Source: Novosphingobium sp. (GTDB lineage Bacteria > Pseudomonadota > Alphaproteobacteria > Sphingomonadales > Sphingomonadaceae). From it: DNA of 64,000 nucleotides. The position numbers were made by a program, and so were the translations under genes. The stretch covers positions 1,302,001-1,366,000 of the forward strand of contig JACKKY010000001.1 of NCBI GenBank assembly GCA_024236175.1, in the 5' to 3' direction. Positions 45,947 to 54,113 of this stretch are shown here, piece after piece. Under the pieces are notes generated by a model that was given only the letters and a program-made list of their open reading frames with translations, ran no database searches and was not told where the DNA came from. The stretch's first letter is position 1, and each line of letters starts with the position of its first letter.

Positions 45947-47289
45947 GGCTGTCGTCCGGGGCCCTCGGCCGGCTCGCAGCCGGTATCGAGCGCTTCGCCT
46001 ATGACCGGGACGCCCAGGCCGTGGGCATCGTCCACTTCGGCATCGGCGCATTCCACCGCGCGCACCAGGCCTGGTACACCGACCGCGCGATGGATGGCGG
46101 CGACCGCGACTGGTCGATCGCCGGTGTATCGCTGCGCAGCGCCGACGTCGCCGGTCAGATGAACCCGCAGAACGGGCTCTATACCGTCAGCGAGCGTTCG
46201 GCGTCGGGTACGCTCACGCGTCTCGTGGGGGCCGTGCGCGAAGTCCTCGCGGCAACCGAAACGCCTGAACGGGCAGCCGCTGCGCTGGCCGATCCGGCCA
46301 CCCGTATTGTCGGCTTCACCGTCACCGAAAAGGGCTATTGCCGGGCTGCGGATGGTTCGGTGGATCTCGCCTCGGCCAGCAGGGGAAGTTTCTATCCGTT
46401 GCTTGCCTCTGCCTTCCGCGAGCGCCGGGCTGCGGGCCGCGGCGGGCTGACGCTGCTGAGTTGCGACAACCTGGCGAACAACGGCGATCAGCTCGCGCGG
46501 CTGATGGGCGAGTATCTCGCCGCTTGCGAACCCGGCCTTGTCGGATGGTTCGAGAGCGAATGCTCCTGTCCCTCGACCATGGTCGACCGCATCGTGCCCG
46601 CGACCACCGACGCCGACCGTGCGGCGGTGGCGGATGCCATCGGGCTGGAGGATGCCGCGGCAGTAGTGACCGAACCGTTCAGCCAGTGGGTGATCGAGGA
46701 CCGCTTTGCCGGTCCGCGACCGGCGTGGGAAAAGGTCGGGGCCGAACTCGTCGCCGATGTCGCGCCTTACGAGACGGCGAAGCTGCGGATGCTCAACGGC
46801 GCCCATTCCGCGCTCGCCTACCTCGGGCTCGAACGCGGGCACGTCTTCGTGCACGAGGCCATGGCCGATCCGGCGATACGTCCGCTGGTCGATCGGCTGA
46901 TGCGGGAGGAAGCCGCACCCACCATCGCTGCGGCGCCCGGCCAGAACCTTGCCGCCTACGCCGACGCGCTCATCGCCCGCTTCGCCAATCCCGCGCTGAA
47001 GCACCGGCTGATCCAGATCGCCATGGACGGCAGCCAGAAGATACCGCAGCGCTGGCTGGCGACACTGGCCGAAAACCAGCGCAGGGGTCGGCAGTGCCCG
47101 GCGATCCTTTCGGCGCTGCACGCATGGCTGCGCCATGCCCGGGGGGACAACGGCCCGGTCGACGACCCGCTCGCATCCGAGATGCAGGCGCTGTGGCAAC
47201 GGGCCGGCGAAGCGGGAATCATCGATGCGATGTTCGGCCCCGAAGGCCTCATCGCCTCCGACTGGCACCCGAAGTCGCTGTCCGGATAG
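45943..47289 (+). CDS. uxuB: Fructuronate reductase / mannitol dehydrogenase family (UxuB)
   Basis: Reduces D-fructuronate to D-mannonate with NADH. The 448-residue long-chain mannitol dehydrogenase-type protein has an N-terminal Rossmann segment (VGIVHFGIGAFHRAHQA), PSTMVDRIVPATT, and the catalytic KLRMLNGAHSALAYLG motif with conserved Lys, Asn and His. Starting with GTG, it is translationally coupled to uxaC. With uxaC, manD and kdgK it completes glucuronate to KDPG. It is the last chromosomal gene before the island. Confidence 0.93.
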   Translation: MRLSSGALGRLAAGIERFAYDRDAQAVGIVHFGIGAFHRAHQAWYTDRAMDGGDRDWSIAGVSLRSADVAGQMNPQNGLYTVSERSASGTLTRLVGAVREVLAATETPERAAAALADPATRIVGFTVTEKGYCRAADGSVDLASASRGSFYPLLASAFRERRAAGRGGLTLLSCDNLANNGDQLARLMGEYLAACEPGLVGWFESECSCPSTMVDRIVPATTDADRAAVADAIGLEDAAAVVTEPFSQWVIEDRFAGPRPAWEKVGAELVADVAPYETAKLRMLNGAHSALAYLGLERGHVFVHEAMADPAIRPLVDRLMREEAAPTIAAAPGQNLAAYADALIARFANPALKHRLIQIAMDGSQKIPQRWLATLAENQRRGRQCPAILSALHAWLRHARGDNGPVDDPLASEMQALWQRAGEAGIIDAMFGPEGLIASDWHPKSLSG

Positions 47290-47440
47290 GCCGGTAGGGG
47301 AGCGAGCGCGCCTCTTCCGTAGTCATCCAATGCGCAACGCTTGCGCCGGCTCGCCGAGAGAGCTGCCGCGACTGCGGCCCGGGCCTTCGCCCGCCCTCGC
47401 GGAGGCATCGAACGAAGTGAGATTGCCGCAAGCGAAACGA

Positions 47441-47487
47441 TGGCGCACCCGACAGGATTCGAACCTGTGGCCTCTGCCTTCGGAGGG
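47441..47487 (-). repeat. Left attachment repeat (tRNA-Arg 3' end copy)
   Basis: 47 bases identical to 62781-62827, covering CCA end, acceptor 3' strand, T arm, variable region and anticodon 3' half of tRNA-Arg. The sequence diverges right after, so this is a fragment and not a functional tRNA. Confidence 0.95.
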
Positions 47488-47614
47488 TTATGGAACGAAC
47501 TTGCCTCGGCCTACCCAAAACTGATTTGTTCTAGAAAATGGCACAAATTCAGCTATTTTTGACATCTGACCGTTGCCTTAGCTTACCCAAGATGGCATGA
47601 ATTTCCCGGGTTTC

Positions 47615-47633
47615 ACCTGCCCATAACCTACCC
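47615..47633 (+). repeat. Putative integrase arm-type site, left
   Basis: ACCTGCCCATAACCTACCC, a tandem of two ACCTRCCC units 11 bases apart. The same composite occurs at 62715-62733 near the other end with only three purine changes. Related single copies are at 47510 (CCTACCCA) and 47582 (CTTACCCA). Confidence 0.55.
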
Positions 47634-47645
47634 GGGAAGCAATCG

Positions 47646-48971
47646 ATGACCAAACCAAAGCTGACGAAGTCCATAGTGGATGCGCTGCAACCGGCTGACC
47701 GCGACTATGTGACATGGTGCGGGCAATTGCCGGGCTTTGGCGTCCGAACGCGCCCGACGGGGCGCAAATCTTACATCGCCCAGTACGATTTCAACGGACG
47801 AACTAGGAAGGTCACAATCGGCACACATGGGGCGATGACCGTCGACCAGGCGCGAGATGAGGCTCGCGCCGTGCTCGCCAATGCCCAACTTGGAGTCGAC
47901 AAAGCGGAAGCGAAGGCAAAGCGCCGGGCTGAAATGACAGTTGCGGAACTCTGTGACGAATATCTTGCCGAGGGCTGTGACAAGAAGAAGGCTTCGACCA
48001 TCGCGACCGACAAAGGCAGGATCGCGCGTCACATCAAGCCCCTATTAGGAACGAAGAAAATCAGCGACGTGTCACGGGGCGACATCGAGCGGTTCATGCG
48101 CGCCGTGGCGAAGGGCAAGACCGCAAAAGTTCTCACGAACGAAAAGGGCAACCGCGTCGCCGTTACCGGCGGCAAGGGCACAGCGACCCGCACGGTCCGG
48201 CTATTGGGCGGTATCTTCTCTTATGCCGTGAAGCACGGCTACATCGCCACCAATCCCCGTTCGGGCGTCCAGCTCTACGCGGACAACAAGGGCAAGCGGT
48301 ACCTATCATCGGCCGAATTCCAGAGGCTAGGAGATACGCTGCGAGAGGCTGAGACAATAGGCTTGCCCTGGCAGTTCAACGAAGGCGTCAAGGAAAAGTA
48401 CCGTCCAAAGAAGGCCGAGAATCAGCGCGAAGTCATCTCGCCACACGCCGTCGCCGCCATCCGCCTGCTTATGCTTACGGGCTGCCGCCTGTCGGAAATC
48501 TTGAAGCTGCAATGGCACGACGTCGATTTGAATCGCGGCGTGCTGGACTTGTCAGATTCGAAAACTGGCGCGAAGGAAGTCCTGCTGGGCGCTGCAGCCC
48601 TCAAGGTCCTGGCCGAAATTCCGCGTATCGAGGGCAATCCCTACGTCATCGCCGGAGAGGTGGAGGGCAAGCCGCGTAGCGACCTGAAACGGCCTTGGAA
48701 TAGGATCACAACGCACGCAGGTTTGCCAGACCTACGGCTTCACGATCTTCGCCACAGTTTTGCGTCGGTTGGTGTTGCATCGGGCATGGGGCTACCAATC
48801 GTTGGCAAACTGTTAGGCCACGCCTCGCCGTCAACCACTGCGCGCTATGCCCACATTGCTGAGGACGCCAGTCGCCGCGCTCTGCACACAATTGAAAGCA
48901 CCATCGCCGCAGGTATCGGCTTGTCAGTCGAAACCGCCGATGTCGTCCCGATCAAGCAGGTTCAGTCATGA
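47646..48971 (+). CDS. int: Tyrosine-type site-specific integrase (tRNA-island family)
   Basis: Integrates and excises the island at tRNA-Arg. The 441-residue protein has an N-terminal DUF4102-like arm-binding domain (about 1-90, with GFGVRTRPTGRKSYIAQY), a SAM-like core-binding domain (about 95-205) and a catalytic domain with R281 (GCRLSE), K307, H366-x-x-R369 (HDLRHSFAS), H392 (GHAS) and nucleophile Y401 (TTARYAH). All catalytic residues are present, so it should be active. Its stop overlaps the next small gene as ATGA. Confidence 0.96.
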   Translation: MTKPKLTKSIVDALQPADRDYVTWCGQLPGFGVRTRPTGRKSYIAQYDFNGRTRKVTIGTHGAMTVDQARDEARAVLANAQLGVDKAEAKAKRRAEMTVAELCDEYLAEGCDKKKASTIATDKGRIARHIKPLLGTKKISDVSRGDIERFMRAVAKGKTAKVLTNEKGNRVAVTGGKGTATRTVRLLGGIFSYAVKHGYIATNPRSGVQLYADNKGKRYLSSAEFQRLGDTLREAETIGLPWQFNEGVKEKYRPKKAENQREVISPHAVAAIRLLMLTGCRLSEILKLQWHDVDLNRGVLDLSDSKTGAKEVLLGAAALKVLAEIPRIEGNPYVIAGEVEGKPRSDLKRPWNRITTHAGLPDLRLHDLRHSFASVGVASGMGLPIVGKLLGHASPSTTARYAHIAEDASRRALHTIESTIAAGIGLSVETADVVPIKQVQS

Positions 48972-49225
48972 GTGGGCTGCTAGAAATACAGTATGGTGGT
49001 CCTAAGCCCCGTGAAAACCGAGGCAGGAAAAGGGGCTCACGCGACCGCAATTATGCAGCGAAAAAGTCGGTCATCCAAAAAGGGGTCGAAATCGCCAATT
49101 CGGGAAGCACGTTCGCCGATGCAGCCCGAGTCATTCAGGACGAATATCCGAGGTCAAAGACAAGCATCAAGCATTTGGCCAAACTGATTCGCATTGCATC
49201 AAATACCGCAGAACCTAAGGAATAA
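48968..49225 (+). CDS. Small basic protein coupled to the integrase
   Basis: An 85-residue lysine/arginine-rich protein whose ATG overlaps the integrase stop. The N-terminal third is very basic and glycine-rich (GGPKPRENRGRKRGSRDR). The rest could form a small helical DNA-binding domain (GSTFADAARVIQDEYPRSKTS). I recognise no family. Coupling to the integrase suggests a role in recombination or its control. Confidence 0.65.
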   Translation: MSGLLEIQYGGPKPRENRGRKRGSRDRNYAAKKSVIQKGVEIANSGSTFADAARVIQDEYPRSKTSIKHLAKLIRIASNTAEPKE

Positions 49226-49392
49226 ATTGGGTGAAATATTGATAATTATTAGGCTATGCATCTCGCGAAGTGCAACTATCTAAGTACAGCACACGAAGTT
49301 AAACATTTTTAAAACTCCTTGAGTTAGACAAAGCATTGTAATTATCAGTTCGCTGTGACTTGGCCAGTCGTTGACAGGTAAAGGACAGCAAC

Positions 49393-49683
49393 ATGAGTAA
49401 ATACCTGCGCCGTTTCCAAGCGGCAGACTACCTTCAAGAGCAGTATGGCGCCTACACGCCGGAAACTTTGGCCAAATTGGCCTCCGTCGGTGGTGGGCCA
49501 AAATTCAGGAAGATGGGTCGGTACCCGATCTATACGCCCGACGACCTCGACGATTGGGCAATGTCCCGCATGTCACCACCGGTGTCGTCGACGTCCGAAT
49601 TGAATGACGGCGGCAATCCTTCGAAATCGTCAGGGGCGAAAGGCCGGCGCGTCCGTTCGACCAGAGACGGAGGCGCAGGGTGA
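49393..49683 (+). CDS. AlpA/excisionase-like DNA-binding protein
   Basis: A 96-residue protein with an N-terminal MerR/AlpA-type helix-turn-helix (LRRFQAADYLQEQYGAYTPETLAKLA) and the characteristic strand turn PKFRKMGRYPIYTPDDLDDWA. The C-terminal third is disordered and basic. Small proteins like this near integrases act as excisionases or activators. Its stop overlaps the following GTG start. Confidence 0.75.
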   Translation: MSKYLRRFQAADYLQEQYGAYTPETLAKLASVGGGPKFRKMGRYPIYTPDDLDDWAMSRMSPPVSSTSELNDGGNPSKSSGAKGRRVRSTRDGGAG

Positions 49684-50033
49684 CCAGCGCAAAGACTTCG
49701 GGTCATGTAGTGGATTACTTCGAGAAGGCGCACCGCGCAGCAGCCGAGCGACTTGTGCGCTACGCGCAAAGTGAACGGGCTCCCTCAGTCCTGCGCGAAC
49801 GCGGGCCGTGGCTGAAGACTTCAGAGGTGCGGGGCGTCTGGTTCAAACTCATCGCGCTGGCCGACGACTACCTGTCCAGCGAAATCGACCGTGCGGAATA
49901 CACACAAGCTCTGCTCCTGCTCGCGCCGTTGACGACGGTTCCGCAGGGAAACCTTGAAGTCATTGCCAGATATGCGCTCGAATTTTGCAGGTGCTGTTTC
50001 ATTGGCGTTGGAGAGGCTTGCCGTGACAACTAG
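49680..50033 (+). CDS. Hypothetical island protein between AlpA-like and prim-pol genes
   Basis: A 117-residue, mostly helical protein starting with a GTG that overlaps the upstream stop. No signal peptide or membrane helix is seen. VRGVWFKLIALADDYLSSEIDRAEYTQALLLLAPL is its best-ordered part. I do not recognise the family. Its last 11 bases overlap the likely start of the prim-pol gene, which points to a replication-linked operon. Confidence 0.65.
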   Translation: MTSAKTSGHVVDYFEKAHRAAAERLVRYAQSERAPSVLRERGPWLKTSEVRGVWFKLIALADDYLSSEIDRAEYTQALLLLAPLTTVPQGNLEVIARYALEFCRCCFIGVGEACRDN

Positions 50034-52047
50034 CGCGCCCACTAGCGTCGGCGGCTTCGCCGCTGAGTATGCCCGCCATGGCCTTGCGCTGTGCGCGATT
50101 CCACTCGGCAAGAAGGGGCCAATCACAAAGGGGTGGAACCTACGCGTAAGTGCCATCACTAATTCTACTGAGGCAGCTAAGCTGACAGGGAACCTAGGTC
50201 TGCTCCACGCCTTCTCCGGCACGATGGCGCTGGACGTAGATGATGACGAGCAGGCGCGGGAATGGCTGCTAGCACGTGGTGTGGACCCTCGCCAACTCGT
50301 CACAACACCAGATCATGTCGGGATCATCTCCGGGCGTAAAGGGCGGGGCAAGCTGCTCTATCGCCTGCCCAAGGACATCGCACCCATTGAGACATTGAAG
50401 ATCAAGGACGCTGCTGACCGAACTATCCTTGAGTTCCGCTGCGCCGATTCTGGCGGCAATTCTGTTCAGGACTTGCTGCCGCCATCGATTCACCCCGACA
50501 CCGGACAACCCTATCGCTGGGGCGGCCCCGGAGACTGGCGCATTCCGCCTGTGATTCCTGACGCGCTGCTCAAGGTGTGGCGAGATGGCCTTGCGCAGAA
50601 GTCAATGGCTAACCTGCTCCTGCCGCCGCAACCCCTGATGCAGTCATCTTATAAGCGCAACGACCTGCCCGCTGATACCCCCGAAAACCGCGCGGAGCTT
50701 GCTCGGCTTTTGCGCCTTTCGGTGGATGGGCAGCGCGTGTTCGACCCGAACGCCGGGCACGACGAATGGCTGCCCGACGTGTGGAGCATCGCGGCCATTG
50801 GCGCGTGGACGCATGATGCGGCTCGGGAATGGAGCAAGGAAGGTCGAACGTTCGACCCACACAAATTTGAACAGGACTGGGCCAGCTTCGACCCGTCGCG
50901 CGCGAAAGGGATCACCGAGAAGTCGTTCTTCGCAAAGCTGCGGGATGCTGGAGTGAAGCACAACTTCGTGACGCGCGCAGCGTCGCCCTCTGGTGTTCCA
51001 CCCGTCCCGCTACAAGTGCAGGCCCCGCCTTTGCCCGTGCCACCTGCGCCGCCGCTTCCGTCTCTTCCACTGCTTATGACGGCGCGGCAACTGCGTCAGA
51101 TGCCGACGCCGCCCTATGTCGTGCGCAACGTGCTGCCCGCCCACGGCTTGGCGTCGATTTATGGTGAGCCCGGCTCCGGCAAGTCCTTCCTCGCGCTTCA
51201 CCTAGCACATACCATTGCGCTGTGCTCCGCCGACTGGTTCGGGTTCCACGTGCGCCAGAAGCCGGTCGTCTACGTCGCGCTTGAGGGTATGGGCGGTATC
51301 GGTAAGCGCACCACCGCACTCGAATTGCACAGCAAACGGCTCTGCCCTGACCAGCTTCGTTTCTGGTGCCGGGACATCCACCTGATGACCGGCGATGGCA
51401 TCGAACTGCTCGCTTCGGAAATCATCTCAGCGGTCGGCAAAGGCGCGGTCGTCATCATCGACACACTTAACCAGGCGTCGCCGGGAGCTGATGAAAACTC
51501 GTCGCAGGATATGGGCAAAATTATCGCCAACTCGAAGCGCCTTGCTGCGGCGGTGGAGGGACTGGTGATCTTGGTTCACCATTCGGGCAAGAAGGCTTCG
51601 CAGGGAATGCGCGGGCATTCCTCGCTGCTCGCTGCCATGGACACGGTAATCGAAGTGACAAAATCGGCAGCGGGGCGCAAATGGTCCATCACCAAGGCGA
51701 AAGACGACAGCGCAGACGTTGAGAGGGATTTCGATCTCGTGCCGTATCAGGTAGGCCAAGACGGCTTTGGCCCGATCACGAGTTGCGCGGTCCAGCAGAC
51801 TGCCCACGTCATGGTCCCGAACCGGCGGCCGCCCACAGGCAAGAATCAGAAGCCTGCTCTCGCTGAGTTGCATCGCCTCCTGCCATCGCCGGGCCAGACG
51901 ATCGACTACGAGGCTGCGCTCAAGCATGTCGCCGCTGTGCTCACTACCTCGAAGGGAAGGGAAAAGGAGCGAGCGAAGGCGGCGGTCGACGCTCTAGTCG
52001 AAGAGGGCCACCTTCTGAAGAATGAGAAGGGGTTGTCCGTTGCCTGA
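50023..52047 (+). CDS. Bifunctional primase-polymerase with RepA-like AAA ATPase domain
   Basis: A replication initiator-type protein of about 674 residues. The N-terminal prim-pol domain has the acidic metal site LDVDDDEQA, the GRGKLLYRLP segment and the HPDTGQPYRWGG motif typical of mobile-element prim-pols. A PriCT-like helical domain follows (GHDEWLPDVWSIAAIGAWTHD), then a proline-rich linker and a RepA/AAA_25 helicase domain with Walker A GEPGSGKS, a Walker B-like VVIIDTLNQASPG and ILVHHSGKKAS. I prefer the GTG at 50023, which has GGAGAGG upstream, over an upstream ATG inside the previous gene. It suggests that the excised island can replicate. Confidence 0.9.
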   Translation: MTTSAPTSVGGFAAEYARHGLALCAIPLGKKGPITKGWNLRVSAITNSTEAAKLTGNLGLLHAFSGTMALDVDDDEQAREWLLARGVDPRQLVTTPDHVGIISGRKGRGKLLYRLPKDIAPIETLKIKDAADRTILEFRCADSGGNSVQDLLPPSIHPDTGQPYRWGGPGDWRIPPVIPDALLKVWRDGLAQKSMANLLLPPQPLMQSSYKRNDLPADTPENRAELARLLRLSVDGQRVFDPNAGHDEWLPDVWSIAAIGAWTHDAAREWSKEGRTFDPHKFEQDWASFDPSRAKGITEKSFFAKLRDAGVKHNFVTRAASPSGVPPVPLQVQAPPLPVPPAPPLPSLPLLMTARQLRQMPTPPYVVRNVLPAHGLASIYGEPGSGKSFLALHLAHTIALCSADWFGFHVRQKPVVYVALEGMGGIGKRTTALELHSKRLCPDQLRFWCRDIHLMTGDGIELLASEIISAVGKGAVVIIDTLNQASPGADENSSQDMGKIIANSKRLAAAVEGLVILVHHSGKKASQGMRGHSSLLAAMDTVIEVTKSAAGRKWSITKAKDDSADVERDFDLVPYQVGQDGFGPITSCAVQQTAHVMVPNRRPPTGKNQKPALAELHRLLPSPGQTIDYEAALKHVAAVLTTSKGREKERAKAAVDALVEEGHLLKNEKGLSVA

Positions 52048-52065
52048 CCCCCGAAAGTCTTCCCG

Positions 52066-52094
52066 CCCCCGAATCCCTAAAGGGAGTTCGGGGG
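52066..52094. repeat. Strong hairpin after the prim-pol gene
   Basis: An 8-bp outer stem (CCCCCGAA with TTCGGGGG) and a 4-bp inner stem (CCCT with AGGG) are separated by a small internal loop. It lies 19 bases after the prim-pol stop and has no U-tract. Confidence 0.65.
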
Positions 52095-52113
52095 ACCGGG
52101 GATCGGACTTCCA

Positions 52114-52147
52114 CCCGAAACCGCCCCGTTTCGGGATTTCGGGGCGG
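52114..52147. repeat. Overlapping alternative stems, possible pseudoknot
   Basis: CCCGAAA (52114-52120) pairs with TTTCGGG (52129-52135). The loop between them, CCGCCCCG (52121-52128), pairs perfectly with CGGGGCGG (52140-52147). The two stems can coexist as an H-type pseudoknot or compete. CGGCTG-T-CAGCCG follows directly. Confidence 0.6.
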
Positions 52148-52183
52148 CTGTCAGCCGTTTTAGCCTAACCACCAGCGAGACAT

Positions 52184-52474
52184 ATGATGCCCAGCGCGTA
52201 CATTTCCGGCCTCAACAGGGAATTGGACGAAGCGACGCCAGAGGCGCAGCTATACAAGCCGGACCTGAAACAGCGATTTCTCGATTGGTTTGATAGTGTG
52301 CCGGAGATCAGCCGCTACCGGCCTTACAGCATGGTGGAATTGGAACAGGCGCTAGGCACCCAGGGTCGGTACATTAGCCCTGTTCTCATATCCCTTGGGT
52401 GGGTGCGCCGTCGCAGATGGTCGGGAAATGGAGCGTATCTTCGCTACTGGGTGCCCGCTGAATTCAAAACCTAA
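52184..52474 (+). CDS. Small winged-helix-like DNA-binding protein
   Basis: A 96-residue protein after the structured region. LKQRFLDWFDSVPEISRYRPYSMVELEQALGTQGRYISPVLISLGW reads as a three-helix DNA-binding core, followed by a basic wing-like turn RRRRWSGNGAYLRYW. I do not recognise a named family; similar small proteins regulate or terminate replication modules of phage-like elements. A second ATG is the next codon. It converges on the nuclease gene. Confidence 0.6.
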   Translation: MMPSAYISGLNRELDEATPEAQLYKPDLKQRFLDWFDSVPEISRYRPYSMVELEQALGTQGRYISPVLISLGWVRRRRWSGNGAYLRYWVPAEFKT

Positions 52475-52567
52475 CCCAAGTATTTGCGCGAAACCCTGCC
52501 TCCGGCCTAGAGATTAGAAAGGTCAGAAGAACCCTGCACAGTGTGTGCCCACGCTGGCAACAAGAAA

Positions 52568-53101
52568 TTAGAATTGGTCAGCACCCATGATGCAGTCGCC
52601 GTACTTCGCCCTCATCAGGCCACCAAGGTCATCGGTGCTGCGCAATGCCTCGAGCTCGTTGCGGGTTACAACGAGAACCTTCAAACCATCACGGTCATAT
52701 ACGCTTCGAAGGTGCGCATGCGCTGCCCTGCGGTCATCCAAGTTGCCTGTGATCCCGTTTGCTGCAACGAGAATCCCACAATCCACTCGGATCTTATGGA
52801 GCTTCCCCGTAAATACCGTGAGCGTCGCAGCATCTACTGGAGCCTGCCAATTTTTGCACTCAACGAACAAGTGATTTGGCAGGAATGGCAATCCTTCACG
52901 CTGACCTTGATTGTATAGTAATATGTCGATCTCCAGCGATCCGGCGTTATCAATGATGTTCCGCTTGATGACCCCGACGCCCTCAAGTTGACAGAATGTC
53001 TCTGCCACGACGCTCTCGAGCGCCTCACCCTTTTCGGCCGTGTTACCGGCATCGCCGGCAGCAAGTCTTGCTGCAATCGCAGCATGATCTATCACGGCCA
53101 T
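52568..53101 (-). CDS. Mrr-like restriction endonuclease-fold protein
   Basis: A 177-residue PD-(D/E)XK nuclease-fold protein. An N-terminal helix with E26/E29 (EKGEALESVVAETF) precedes the catalytic hairpin with D59 (SLEIDILL) and the E81-x-K83 motif (FVECKNW), the arrangement of Mrr and Holliday-junction-type enzymes. No separate DNA-binding domain is present. Its ATG overlaps the TAA of the upstream gene (TAATG), so it is made together with the 293-residue protein and may need it for targeting. Confidence 0.8.
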   Translation of the reverse strand: MAVIDHAAIAARLAAGDAGNTAEKGEALESVVAETFCQLEGVGVIKRNIIDNAGSLEIDILLYNQGQREGLPFLPNHLFVECKNWQAPVDAATLTVFTGKLHKIRVDCGILVAANGITGNLDDRRAAHAHLRSVYDRDGLKVLVVTRNELEALRSTDDLGGLMRAKYGDCIMGADQF

Positions 53102-53982
53102 TACCGCGCTCCATGCATAATGCGATTTCGGGTCTCCCTCACAAAGGTGCCGAGCTCAGCCGTACGGATCAGATTTTCGAATTCATCGATAGTCAGCCAC
53201 AACACATTGGGTGAAAGCTGCTGCTCTCTAGGAGGCGGGGGGAATACCGTCAGTATCAGCCCCGTTCTTACGCGTGCTGCGTGCATAAATTTGAGCAGCC
53301 GCTCCTCCAGCCGTCCCGCAGCCTTGGAGTCCACCGTGTTTCGCACTTCGATTACTGCAGGGTCGAGCAACTCAGCGTCAATGTTGCCAAGCCAAGCGAG
53401 CAGGTCGGGCCGATATTTTGCTCCAGTTCCCGATTGGGGCTCCGCTATCGCCGAGCCACCGGCGGCGAGCACGGCATCATAAGCGCGTCTCTCAAGCTCG
53501 GTCACGAAAGGTCGTTGCGCATCACGCGTCTTAGATGGTCGGAACGCCTGCTCCCGCGCGGATTGCTTGGCTGTTGTGGTGCTCGGCCTTGGATGTGGCG
53601 CTGCCAAGAACAAATCGAGATGAAAGCTCAGCGCCTCGCGGTTTCTAAGGCCAACCTTAACTGTCGTGAACCGTCGGAGATCAAGCGGAAGGGCACGCGC
53701 CCTAGTTTGAATAAGTAGAATGGGCTTACCGAGTCCGACCGCGACGCCGGCGTCAAATACGCCGCGATAGTCAGCGCGCGTACCATTGAGCACGATCAGC
53801 ACAAAGTCAGCAGCTGCTATTCTCGAAGTAGGGCCTTGACTTTCGATCGTATCGTCCTTGGCCCATTCCCAAGAGATACCACGTTCGACGAGAAGCTCGG
53901 GAAGCACCCCAAGCTCGAGGCCAATGGGAGCTGAGATGAAACAACGGTGGTAGTTATTCGAGGCTTCGTCTGACATGTTCAA
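53101..53982 (-). CDS. TIR/deoxyribosyltransferase-like fold fused to a nuclease-like domain
   Basis: A 293-residue two-domain protein. Residues 12-125 look like a TIR/SLOG/nucleoside 2-deoxyribosyltransferase fold (CFISAPIGLELGVLPELL, SRIAAADFVLIVLNG, FDAGVAVGLGKPILLI). The usual catalytic Glu before the GLGKP turn is Asp (D77), which may mean nucleotide sensing instead of catalysis. A disordered linker (about 130-155) leads to a C-terminal domain with PDLLAWLGN (D193) and VIEVRN (E212, R214), a PD-(D/E)XK-like pattern with Arg for Lys. It lies about 130 bases after the E1 gene on the same strand and is coupled to the Mrr-like gene. A sensor-effector role is inference. Confidence 0.7.
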   Translation of the reverse strand: MNMSDEASNNYHRCFISAPIGLELGVLPELLVERGISWEWAKDDTIESQGPTSRIAAADFVLIVLNGTRADYRGVFDAGVAVGLGKPILLIQTRARALPLDLRRFTTVKVGLRNREALSFHLDLFLAAPHPRPSTTTAKQSAREQAFRPSKTRDAQRPFVTELERRAYDAVLAAGGSAIAEPQSGTGAKYRPDLLAWLGNIDAELLDPAVIEVRNTVDSKAAGRLEERLLKFMHAARVRTGLILTVFPPPPREQQLSPNVLWLTIDEFENLIRTAELGTFVRETRNRIMHGAR

Positions 53983-54113
53983 TCTTTAGACTTGAGTTAG
54001 AAATTTAGACCTTTCGGTCAAGGCTGGCTGCGTAGTTCTGATTGCCGGCCGTTTGGAGACCTTAGCTTGAGTGACGCATTTGCTAAGTAACAATGTCTAA
54101 ATGCAAACGCGGC

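Larger units (their letters stand above)
47290..47645. other. Left island junction region
   Basis: After uxuB comes ordinary chromosomal spacer up to 47440, then the displaced tRNA-Arg 3' end (47441-47487), and then island DNA carrying several CCTACCC-like motifs and the integrase promoter. I see no gene here. Confidence 0.7.

Noticed and set aside
47441..47520. A second tRNA-Arg gene
   Set aside because: Only the 3' 47 bases match. The 5' half (acceptor 5' strand, D arm, anticodon) is missing, so it is an attachment-site fragment.
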